The notes under the pieces: model-generated
The model's database searches: none
What the model saw: only the letters and a program-made list of their open reading frames with translations
What the model was told of the DNA's origin: nothing
Shown: in pieces, positions 23,626 through 34,534 of the stretch
How positions within the stretch are numbered: position 1 is the stretch's first letter
Layout of the letters: each line of letters opens with the position of its first letter
NCBI GenBank assembly: GCA_964017065.1
Contig: OZ024790.1
Span: 10,242,403-10,306,402, forward strand
From: Haliclona indistincta
Taxonomy: Eukaryota > Porifera > Demospongiae > Haplosclerida > Chalinidae
Length of the DNA stretch: 64,000 nucleotides
Reading direction: 5' to 3'
Made by a program: the position numbers and the translations under genes

Positions 23626-23940
23626 GGGCGTAGCTAAGAGAGTGGAGGCGCGCTCTTGCGCGCGTGCGATTTTTGGCCAGTTGGAGTCTCTTCCTGCTTC
23701 GAGAGGATACCTGAACTAATATTGTATTGTTTGAAATTGTCCACCAAAATAATTGTTTATTTTGTGCATGCATGGTTAGACCCTCTGGGTCTCTGACTAA
23801 TATTAACCTTTGAACCTTTTTGAAATAGGGACCGTTTGGTCACCATAAGGCACTAAGAACCCCGCCCCCACATGTGCAGTTGATTCAAATTAATTTTCAT
23901 CACAGTCGCAAAATTGGATTGTGACTGCATTTGAGGTGTT

Positions 23941-26900
23941 TCACAGGGCTCTTCTTTGTTTGAAAGGCACCATACGATAGCAGAATACCAGCAAAGTCCA
24001 AATTGCTATTGAATGAAATGCCATCACTGAAGCGAAAGTGATCTGTGGTCCAGACAGGTCATACATATAAGTTACAAATAAGGGACCGACTGCTCGAGAC
24101 ACACTACCCACAGCAGTGAGCACTCCCATCATTATACCCTGCAGAGCCGGGATAGCCGTGGATGAGTGACACCAAATTAAAGCAGAGTGGAAATATTACC
24201 TGAGGGAATGGTCCCAGTATTCTAGAGTAGAGAGTAAAGTTTGACAGTACTGAAGCACTGTAGCCAACCGTCATCAACAAAAGGGCGGCTACAAACTTAG
24301 GCAAGAGTATCTGAGGAACTCTATTACACCAACTCAATTGTTGGTTGCGACATCCAACAGCCACAGTACTATTGTTAAGAGAATCTCCCACTGCATGAAA
24401 GAGAACAATTTTACAGTCTATATAACCTTTTTTGTATCCCACCTCGTGGGCGTATCAAAGGCACCGCCAGGGCAATATTGTCTGAAGGAACAGACAATAT
24501 CTGCGGAAAGGGCAAGTGCCCAAAAAATTTTTAACGTGGTACAGTGTTGACCACATGGTAGAAAAATAGTGGTAGGGCAAGCCCTACCGGAAGGTACAGA
24601 GCACTATTGCGTTCGCTTTATATACCGCTTAAGCTTCCTTATGCTAGTGGGTTCCATTGTGGTCTTTACTATAGCACGTGTGATACTAAAAATAGCACAA
24701 GCGATACTAAAAACAGTACAATGCAGTGGGATACGCCCACGAGGTGCGATACAAACACGTTAAACAACGGTCCCTCGGGCAGTATGGAATATCCACTCGT
24801 GCAATCCAATTAGACCCCTCGGGCTGCGCCCTCGGGCTCTAATTGGATTGCCCTCGTGTATATTCCATACTGCCCTCGGACCGTTGTTTAACTAGTACAT
24901 ATACTCACTTAGTTTAGGATATATATTGCTCATTGGAATAAACAGCAAATATGCAAATTCTGTGATAAACAAACCAATCATGATCATTGTCCTGTGCTGC
25001 ACCCTGAGGGAAATGCATGCACAGCTGTGTAATAAAAAAGTGTAAATTCACTGCATACCATTTATTAATATAGGCAATAATGATATAGTAGAAAACCATT
25101 GACACAGCATAGACTCCTAAAATGATGCTGTTGTAGAGAATAGCTTGCTGCCTGGTCCAAGCAAACTCATCCATTGAATATGGCACTGCTATCCTATAAA
25201 GAACATAGTGAAATAAACTAAGAATAAAACATTAGCTCGCAAACTTGCGTTTCAACAACACCAATAGTTGTATAAACGAAAAAGATAACGATCAAAGCAA
25301 CGACAACAGCTACCCAGTCAACATCTAAATGGTGGAGCAAACATTATTAAAATAGTGATTTGAAACACATGCACACCTTTTCTGGTCAGGTCTTTTCCTT
25401 TATGTAATTTTTTGTAGTTAATCTTGTATTCACGAAATAGCCCCACTAGCAGAAGAAGATTTATAATGTCCATCAGAATGTTAAAGTACACTGGTCCTGT
25501 GTACATATTGAAGTGAAACCGTATTGCAGGAATTGATATTCCACGAGGTCCAAGGGGAACAAACATGAGTGACACCACTGTGGGAAAATGGCACTTGTTA
25601 AACAATGACATGACTGTGTTTTAAATACAAGCCTGATTTTAGCTTGTCGTCCAGTACACAACAACTTAGCTGGCAGTTGGTTGGAGCAAGAAGCTAGAGG
25701 CCCAACTGTTTGGATATAGTTTTTTTCATTGAAAACACCCCAACTAAGTTGGCATTAATTATCTGAACAATCTTAGGTAAGCCATTGCAAATGTATAGAG
25801 TTCTCTGGATCGATAGGAACATGGCAACAATTTTTGGGTAAAATGTGCGTCTGTGCAATTAGGCAATAGTACAAATTTGGCTAGCATAGCTTAAGATGTG
25901 AAAGTTCCTTAGTTTTCCTCGAATGGAAGCCGTCCCCAAATAGATACCCGGTCTAGAGGCCGGGTCTGATTAAGTTAGGAAAGAACTGGGCTACTTGTAA
26001 AGTGGTCTAAATGGTGCATTTGGTAAGCCTGATGTTCTTACAACCTTCCTGATTTTTTTATAATTATTGTACTAAATTTTTACAACTAAAAGCCCTCAAT
26101 AAGAAATAGATGCCCGGGCTTCTTTCGAGGAAACACGGTCCAGAAACAGTTAGACCTGCTCTCTGACGTTGCCCCAACACTACAGTTGCATTAAGATTAC
26201 TTGTAAATGTTGTTAGAGTGATGAACATGGAAGTGACGAAAATTGAGTTCACTATTAATTATGCCTCGGTGGGCGGAGCCACAGGGCATACGGTAGTCGG
26301 TTTGTGTATGTATGTATGTGTGTATATGTCTGTCTGTCGGCAGGATTTCTCGTCGCTCGCTGAAAACTAAGCGCTGAAACGTGCAACACAAGCTAAAGTC
26401 GATATTTGCTTGAAAATGAATTGTAAGGATTTTGGTTGTAAGGCTCTGTTCGTGAGTTACCTTGTCACCTGGTTAAGTTTTGTAGGCGCACGCTGAAAGT
26501 TAAGCTCTGAAACTAGCAATGCAAGTAGAAAACGGTATTATCTCGCTTTCGATCATGTGAAAACTTCATACGAAGCTTAGTTCATGAGTTGTGGCGCAAT
26601 TTGCTTCCTTGCGATTTATCATGGCTGTTGCTGGCGATCTGGACTTCTTCAAAGGCAAAGCTATCCACAGTTGACTACCTAGAAGCTGATAGGTTAGAAT
26701 TTCACTACAGGATAGCAGCGCTGGTCCAGAGAAATTGTGTTAGCAAGCTATATGGAAGCTGTCTCGCTTGTGTTCAGTATATGCATGGGCAGTACTGAAC
26801 ATTGTAGACACGCCCAGTTGAATTGTGGTCAGCACTGATTGGCTTCAGCTGATTGCATAACTATTGCTTTGTGATTGCTGTACAGAAAGGTATAATAGCT

Positions 26901-28994
26901 GCAGTTACTGTGTATGTCAAATGTTCCACCGAGGCATCTGCACCTTTGGTGCCTAGTTTTTATTATTGCATAATAGCGTGCACGTGATGCAAACACACTG
27001 GTAACTTAGCAGTCGCGATCGATATCACAAACATGCGAGCTCGTCACACAATTGCTGTGTGTAAAATTGCCAATCTGCTGTTGCTACATGTGTATTAGCT
27101 ACAAGCAGCACTTCTTTGCAGGTGTGGGCGGGGCTCATATCAAGTGCTTGGGCGGCTAGTAATGAAGATATTAATATTTTAAAAGTGCACAAACAAGCCA
27201 GTAAAAATGAAAAAAACGAAAGTAGGACTGTCCAGCATACAGGCCTAAAAAGCACACTAACAAGAAGGCACTATAGCAGCAACACTGGTAAGTTAGGTGC
27301 ACAAACAACGGGTACTCGGCACATCATCCCTACATCAGTGGCATGACTGTATTCAATACAAGGTTAACAACTTGGTTGTTGGACATGCAGTACGTGCAGC
27401 CACGTGCACTGATGTAAGGATGCTTGGAAAGATGTGCTGAATGCCCTTGTTTGTGCACCTTGTTTACTAGTGTTGTTGCTGCTATATAGTTCCTTCTTGT
27501 TTGTGTGATTTGTAGGTCTGTATGCTGGACATCCCTACATCCAGGGATGACCTCGGTTCAAATACTTTTGACTGAAAACGAACTATCACGAGTACCTTGC
27601 TGTCTCGAATTTCTATTGGGTTTTAACTATCCCAGCTATTTTCTTGAGTGCAAGAGCTTCCGAAGAGTCCATTAACCCTTTAGTTCCTGAATTATTTTGC
27701 CATAAATTTGACCTGCTCGAAATTGTCAGTTTCTTGTGTACGTTTCTTCAGCATGCAGTACGCTAACTGTATCAAACTCACACCCTTTTTAACTGATGGG
27801 TCAACGTTTCTGGGCATGTCATAACCACTGAGTTGGCCACTCCCATTTCGGAACTGAAGCCACTACATGTATATTGCTCAGATATTGCTTGTCTTTTTTG
27901 GGCAAACTTTTTGACGATCATTCGATCATGCTTCCTGACCGATACAAAAACCTGGTGATGACCGTGTGAGCATACAACACTGTTTGGACTTCATCTAGTG
28001 CAAGAATGTCATTTCTGGGCACCCTGAAGCTGCACATATTCCCCAAACCCGCCTCTAGGGGGAAACCCCCTTAAACCCCCTTGGGGGTTCTCAAAATTTC
28101 AGTCATTAAGAGGTTGATAGCCCAACTCAATTTTTACACTAGTCAACTTACATGGTCCAATTAGTATTCCTAGTGTCTGGGAACCACTTGATAAAGCCAG
28201 GCCCCATGTTCGCTCCTCTTCAGTTGTTGCTGCTGCTACATATGACCTTACAACAGCAGCTGAACCTGTATGCACATGCAACATCACAATATTTCTTCTC
28301 TCAAGTGGTAAATTCTCTCTCTTACTTACCTGCACACCCTCCTACAAAAATTCTAGCCACTAAAACTACATATTGTCCTCCACTGGGCAATGCTCCAGCA
28401 TAGCAGTACGCAAAGTTAGCAACAATTGAGACCACGAAACACACTATCAAGGGTTCCCGAGTTGGCCTCTTGTCTGACCAGAATCCACAAACTGGTGACA
28501 ATACAAATCGACTGAGACTATACCCTGCCATCACCCAGCCGAGAAATGTAGTTGGAGATTGACCACCAGTAAGCTACACAAAAAATAGTCATCATGATGT
28601 AGTCACTGAGAAGACACAGCTAACTCACGTGTAGCAAGTATGGAAACATCGAAGTTGTCACAATAGAATAAGCTGCAAAAAATTAGGGAGTGTTGGGATG
28701 CACTACCACATCCATGACAGTGTGTGTACATACTTGACATAATATCCACCATGGTAAAGCACAAAAGAAATATGGACGTCCATCTCTTCCATTTGGGCAC
28801 TGTCTTCAATTCATCCACGTTCAACGAGGAGTCCGCCACAATCGCGCTGTCCTGAAAAGATTCGTTTGTAGAAAGATTTTGCAACTCGGATGACCTAGAC
28901 ACGACAATGAATACGTGCGTTGAGCGTACACACAAGGTTCTATCAATCTTCTTGCTACCCACCTTTGAGTTTCAGGGTCGCCGCCTGCCTTCAT
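23941..28994 (-). CDS. MFSD8/CLN7-like transporter, copy C, with transposon inside an exon
   Basis: All ten exons of copy B have counterparts here. Exon 1 is 28,963-28,994 (MKAGGDPETQ, one codon longer than copy B) and the last exon is 23,941-24,138. The exon equivalent to 8,226-8,565 is broken between YPKLS and YIDCK by about 460 bases of nested insertions (24,431-24,892). A GTGAGT donor precedes the insertion (24,910-24,915, complement strand) and an AAAAAG acceptor follows it. Splicing there would rejoin the frame as …PKLS-YIDCK…, losing only a few residues of a luminal loop. If it is not spliced, the copy is a pseudogene. A second large insertion (26,258-26,962) sits harmlessly in the central intron. 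Other exons look intact (T-Y-M-Y for T-F-M-Y near the end). Confidence 0.7.
24431..24755. mobile_element. TIR element inserted in an MFSD8 copy C exon
   Basis: About 325 bp with 26-bp terminal inverted repeats (outer TTTGTATCCCACCTCG; one mismatch between ends). Copies A and B have no such sequence at this point. Two GATACTAAAAA…AGCAC-type direct repeats occur near 24,690-24,720. No transposase frame. Confidence 0.8.
24759..24892. mobile_element. 134-bp foldback next to the TIR element
   Basis: Near-perfect hairpin whose arms start GTTAAACAACGGTCC and end with its complement. The centre is CCCCTCGGGCTGCGCCCTCGGG, giving a tight loop. It may be the other end of one composite insertion with 24,431-24,755, since together they fill the whole gap relative to copies A and B. 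Confidence 0.75.
26258..26962. mobile_element. ATGCCTCGGTGG-type element in the central intron of MFSD8 copy C
   Basis: Inverted termini ATGCCTCGGTGG (26,261-26,272) and CCACCGAGGCAT (26,936-26,947) match over 12 bp. A TGTATGTA microsatellite follows the left end and a short GGCA…TGCC hairpin follows the right. Copies A (near 4,370) and B (near 9,900) show the empty site TTCACCATTTTATTATTGC. Confidence 0.8.
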
Positions 28995-29137
28995 GTCACA
29001 TATATTCGGCTCAAAAATTCAGACTCTGAGTCAGACTCGTTCAGAGCGTAAATTTGGCAATTCCCCAAGAGAATTATCACTTGCATTGAATTATTTTCCT
29101 AACTCATCCCATCCGGCAGTGAATCGAAACTGTCAAA

Positions 29138-31625
29138 ATGGAAACGTCCAGCGACAAGAGTTCTGCGACGGGCTTCACCGATGCACACCTCAACGAAGAG
29201 TTCTTTAGTTCAGTTGTGGGCCGGGACAGAGGAAAGCTGATATCGTGGGAGGAGCTGCCAGTGAGTAGTATTCACGCCAAGCCGCGGCGTCATGCATGCA
29301 TACAGTCACGATTTAAGTTCTCTGATCTGTAGCTGGACTCAAGTGGTAGTATTCTATGTGCTCTTGCTGCAAAATATATACAAAGCGGAAAATTGGACAC
29401 TTTAAATTTCGTACTTTAAAAATGAGAAGGTAGCTATGTACACAAATGATGAATGCAATCATGCACATTTGCATATAATCTCACATCACTCCGCAGGGCC
29501 ATGCTCTCTGACTGTAGTTGTCAAGACAAAAGCTTCATCTGCTGATTGTTTTGAAGTGATGAACAATATTGCACAGGCATGTGGAGGTGACTTAGCTCCT
29601 GTGTACGAAAAGTTCAAGAGGATGAAAGACGAATTCAGGTTTGGTGAAGAGCATGCACCATGAGTTTTGCAACTATTAGCAAGCTGTGTATCAAGTACTG
29701 TGTATATTATTATATCATACTATTATAGGAATAACGATGTTCGTGAGGTAGAGATTGCTAGGCTTAGTGACCCTGGCCTAAGACAGCATTCTCCCACTAT
29801 CTACCACACAATAAATGATCCTACAAAGGTATGATTATACAATAAATTTGTGCCGGTTAGTTACAGCAAATAAATTATGCTAGTAACCAGCTGCCATGCT
29901 TTAGAAATTTCACAAAATATTGTACCATTATAGGAAATTCATGTGTTGGTAATGGAGTATCTTGATCCCGAAAATGTGACTCTATTTAACACTGATGTTG
30001 GTGACCCGTGGCAAACTACTGACATCAAGGTACATGTAAAATATAATTATCAAAACTATCACATACTACTCATCCTTTCTTTGCTCCACTATAAGGTTGT
30101 ACTGCGTGATTTAGCAAGAATTCACTCTTCCTTCTTGGCCAAGCAGCAATGGCTGACCTCTCAGTACTGGCTAGATGTTGAATCAGCAGAGAGGATGACA
30201 CACATGCAGCCATTGTGGGTAGCCATGCTACAAAATGCTGAGAAAAAATTTCCTGAAATGTGGAGCAAAGAATAGTGAGAAACCATATGTGCATGTTCAT
30301 TGTTGCCATGCAACACCATGTTGCCACATTGGTGGGTTTCTACAACATTATACAGAATGTTGGCACCATGGTCATGATGCCAGTGGTGGGTTCCTACAAC
30401 ATTATTCAGAATGTTGGCACCATGGTCATGCTGCCAGTGGTGGGTTCCTATCACATTATCTCTTTAGAGCATGCAACAGTTGCTGGCAACATGTAAGTTG
30501 ATGCTAGATTACAAAAAATATAAACAAGAAGCAACATGAGAACTTGATAACATGTTGCCAGCAGCTTTTGACCTATATAGACCACCATTCTATTCACTGC
30601 AGCTGGCAGCAATTTTTCCAGTAAAATGTAATTTAGATTAAAAGTTTTGTGGTTACACTCACCACATTAGTACCAGTATAATTATGTGGAAGGGTTAAGC
30701 ATTATGTGTGTGTGTAGTCAAACTAAGAAACGTGTCTGTTTGCACCTCACCACTTAAAAGTCACCTTCAAAAGTCTGTCTGCATGCATCAGTCTCTGAGT
30801 TTATAACTTTGTGAAGGGGATTCTATTTTGTCTTCTTTGAGCGTTAATCTATAAGTGCTGCATATTCTGGTAAGAGCATTTCAAGTTACAAAATCATGAG
30901 CATGTCACCCAACCTCCAGTAATCTGCTAATGTGTGCATGAGTTTGTGTGAAAATGTAATAATCCATCATAGAGTTAACAACAGCTGTACATTTTATGTC
31001 TGATTTATCAAAATTAATTCTTTCAATTTTCTACCTCTCCTTTAGCTGTGACATTATCAGAAAAGCATTTGAATTGATTCCTAGTCTCTGGTCTACTCTA
31101 GAACAAGCTCCCAGGTCACTGGTGCATAAAATTGCACCCCACGAAACCTATGCCTAAAAAAATCTACAAGTGTCCCCAATGAAGGGAAAAGCTGCAAGAA
31201 GGCGGGTGTTCCTTTCTCTGATGACCGCTGTCTTTGTTTGTATGACTGGGAACCTGCTTATGCTGGTGCACCTCAGCATGATGTAGAATTCCTCTCTTTC
31301 ACACTACCTTCATCAACTACACATTCCATGAGGAAGGAGCTCATTGAGTTCTATAGACTGCATCTAGAGTACTACAGTGGAATGGAGTTCCCTGAGAAAG
31401 GGTAAGCTTACACATTAATAGTATAATAATAATTGTCACATTTACAGGTTTCATGAGGTCTACAACATTTGCTGTCTTGATCTTGCAATAAATCGTCTAC
31501 AATTGTACACTATGGGCCATAAAGTTGTTGCGGACTTCACGTTTTTAGCTAGAATGGTACAGACTATCTTTGACCACCTGACTCATGAGATAGCAACCGG
31601 TGGTCTAGTACTAGATAAAGACTAG
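29138..31625 (+). pseudogene. APH-fold phosphotransferase-like gene, copy C (frameshifted)
   Basis: Exons 29,138-29,264, 29,497-29,638, 29,729-29,828, 29,934-30,029, 30,096-30,274, 31,046-31,401 and 31,448-31,625, with lengths and phases matching copy B through exon 5. The last exon reads cleanly to LVLDKD-stop, the frame that copy B has lost. Lesion: one base is missing in the catalytic loop (GCATAAAATTGCACC against GCATAATGATTGCACC), which destroys the H-N-D motif and gives a stop shortly after. Yet the loop Asn codon (CGA AAC CTA) that copy B has changed to Lys is kept. The downstream CLYDWEPAYAGAPQHD block is present. So each copy preserves what the other has lost. Substrate unknown. Confidence 0.7.
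30310..30450. repeat. About 54-bp minisatellite in intron 5 of kinase copy C
   Basis: Counterpart of 13,308-13,440, with nearly three units; sequence differs slightly in the first unit. Confidence 0.8.
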
Positions 31626-31759
31626 ACTAGAGGTGACAGATAATGGTTCTCGTCAAATTCAGTTTCTATCCCTTTTAAATTAGTTTGCATCACTTGCTCA
31701 ACTTCAGACTTGTTCTAGTCAAGTAAAAAAAACTCAAAGTTACAAGTGTTGCTAGTAAC

Positions 31760-34300
31760 AACTATAGTGTTTGACTGTTCAATGAGCAGGATAATCTTGT
31801 TCCAGCCTGAGGCAGTAGTTTCAAACCGTACGTCAGCTAGCAGTGGTTATCTAATCTCTGTTCAACCAACACTTCGGCACGTTCAGCTGGAATGCAGCTT
31901 GCTGGGTTACTAATTCTTGTGGGAGGAATCAGTAATATTGCTCACTGCATAAGAAAAAAATGATTTTGTAAGGAAGATGCATGTACCCAATAATCTACTA
32001 ACCTGAGGTTCTCAGTCAGTCTTCAATCTCCTGCAGTGCTAGTATACTTACCATGTAGAGATCATAATGTCCATTACATTCAGATTCTTTGTGACAGCAG
32101 CACCTTGCAGTGTGAACTGGGAAGGGGATAATCATGTGATACATGTACTTGTATTATGAGCTCATGTGACATTCATGTGATCTATACTTCTATGGTCAAA
32201 TGATCAAACAATAACTTTGTATATGAACAAATCAGCACTAGCCTGCTAGCCTGAGGTTAGTCTTTGGCTAGTATATTGTAGGTAGCCCAGGTGGCTTGAG
32301 ATACTTGTAGACTTACAGCAGAATTTGAATGGAAACAAGTTCATTAATGCTTAAAATTATTTTTATTGGGCTGGTAGAAACAGTTTTGGGCTAGTTCACT
32401 GTACTAGCCCATCTGGCTAATTTTAAAAGAAGTTAATTTGAAGCTCTAACTGCAATGCCATTGACTTCATGGCCGTTCAAGCAAAGAGCTATTTAGACTG
32501 ATGTATATGAGAGCTTAACACTGAATACATAAATTTATTGTCGTAATTTTTATCAGAGCAGGTAGCGAGCCTGGGTTTGTATAAATTGTGTGCGTTGCTT
32601 GGTAACTAAAAGACATCCACTCACTGACAGTATCCTGCCCTTAAGGTGTCCTGAGCAATATTATTTCATATAACTTGCTTCGTAACAAGGCACTGTGCCT
32701 CTCTTGAGTAACTGTTTGATGAACGTGTTCCTACACACAAAGGCAAGGCGGTCTAATGACTGTCAATCATCACCTCAGCATGTCCCAACAGTGTACAGAA
32801 AACAGCAAACTACACAGCTACTTAAAGTCACACTATGCATCTGGAGCACACAACACAAAAATATGTTATGCAGCTGAATATAGTAGCTTTTGCACGCTGG
32901 ATAGTGGAATAGTGATGTCACATGTGCTGTTCTTGTGTTCACTACACTATCTGAGCATCATGCACAGGACGAATAGTGGTGTTTGATGGTGGCATATAGG
33001 TGTAGCACATATGTGTTGCATATGGTATGTGATTACCGTGTGATCTGTTTGAAATATACCTGTGATTTCGTATGTGATACATGTATACCCTACTTTTCAT
33101 AGTACAAAGTCATAATTTGAATCACGTTTGCTCTATGTTTTCAAGTAAGTTACATTTTGTGTGATACAGCTCTGACCATGACACACACATGTGTATTTTA
33201 TGAAGCATACATGAAGCATTGATGTTGCTCAGATGAGTTAAATATTGGCTATGTTTCCTAATACACGCTATTATTGTAATCGTTTCGTTTTCTTCAGCAA
33301 AGTTTTGAAGGTAAATAAATATAATTCAAACATACAACACTCAGTCAAGTCTCTAGTGTTCTTATAACTGGTTGCTTGAACGATGCAGCAGATTGTAAAA
33401 CGCAGAACTGCAATCTGAGTGAGGAAGTTCAGATAGGAAAGTCATGCAAATTAATCAGACGTACCTTTTACTGTCTTACTAAAATTAATAGTGATTTCCA
33501 GAAAGCCACGGTCCAACGAATTCTACATGTAGAAAAACATTGAGCAATTGAGAAGGTTATTATACTTACTCACGACCTCAGATTAAGCCAACAACATAGT
33601 CGACGTCATTAATCTCAATAGAGTATGTTTCTGGTATGACTCTGAGGACAACACCGAATGTAGCATTGCTATAATCATGACTAGCCATACCTTTTATTAA
33701 TAGTGATCTCCAGAAAGACACAATGAGAAGGGAACATGAAAATACCTGTGAGAAGGGAACGACGTGAAAATACCTGTGAAAAGGGAACGTGAAAATACCT
33801 GAGAAGGGAACGTGAAAATACCTGTGAGAAGGGAACATGGAAATGCCTGTGAGAAGGGAACATGGAAATACCTGTGAGAAGGAAAATGGAAATACCTGTG
33901 AGAAGGGAACATGGAAATACCTGTGAGAAGGGAACATGGAAATACCTGTGAGAAGGAAAATGGAAATACCTGTGAGAAGGGAACATGGAAATACCTGTGA
34001 AAAGAAACATGAAAATATCTGTGTAAAACACGCCTGAGTAACAAGCATAGTGGTAGCAAGCTACATAACTAGTATATATAAAAATTGTTCAAGAAAATAT
34101 GTATTGTAATGGAGAAACCGAGAGAAACTGACCGTAACATTATTTTTCTGTGCCCGAGCAAACTGGCGAAACAAGCAATGTAGTCCCCGAATTAGTCGAG
34201 GACACTTACTTGGCCACAGTTATCAACTCTCAGTTCCACAGAGACTTCTCTTTTCACAGTCAGCTATAATAAAACAAAGAGAAATAACAGACTTGAAGCA
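31760..34300 (-). other. Possible exons of an unrecognised minus-strand gene
   Basis: Short exon-like blocks with plausible splice borders lie on the minus strand. One near 34,205-34,265 encodes LTVKREVSVELRVDNCGQ. One near 33,575-33,695 encodes SNATFGVVLRVIPETYSIEI. One near 32,035-32,120 encodes FTLQGAAVTKNLNVMDIMI. The alternating strands of hydrophobic residues recall extracellular beta-sandwich (Calx-beta-like) repeats of sponge proteins, a weak resemblance. A duplicated FLEITIN exon piece occurs near 33,490 and 33,700. No start or full chain could be built. The rest of 31,760-33,400 shows no gene. Confidence 0.25.
33721..34030. repeat. About 25-bp minisatellite (AATACCTGTGAGAAGGGAACATGGA)
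   Basis: Roughly a dozen units of 23-25 bases, with the variants AACATG, AACGTG and AAAATG. Because the unit is often 25 or 24 bases, all three minus-strand frames stay open through it. Those frames are artefacts of the repeat rather than proteins. Confidence 0.88.
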
Positions 34301-34534
34301 AAAAATGGCGACAAGTAACTACAGCTGAAGATGATTCCCGCCAAAATTGTGGCTCCGCCTACCACATGAAAGCGCGCGCGCGAGACTTGTCTCGGGTCGA
34401 GGGAGCTGGAGCAGCCATTTCGAGTCATTTGCTTTCTCTCTGTGGCTACCAGTGTAATACAAAAGAAAGTGCCTGTTGTTAAGACAAAGCTTTAAAGTAA
34501 GTAACTAACTTGGAACACACTACCCTCCGCTGTA

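Noticed and set aside
23941..24442. Reading MFSD8 copy C as a plain pseudogene because of the insertion in its exon
   Set aside because: Splice signals flank the insertion and restore the frame, so pseudogene status is not established. It is kept as a CDS with lower confidence.
33578..34059. Three overlapping minus-strand frames of 116-156 codons rich in FPCSLLTGISMFPSHRYFHV
   Set aside because: They are translations of the 25-bp minisatellite in all three frames, with no conserved domain. Only the short non-repeat tail (ASHDYSNATFG…) could be an exon.
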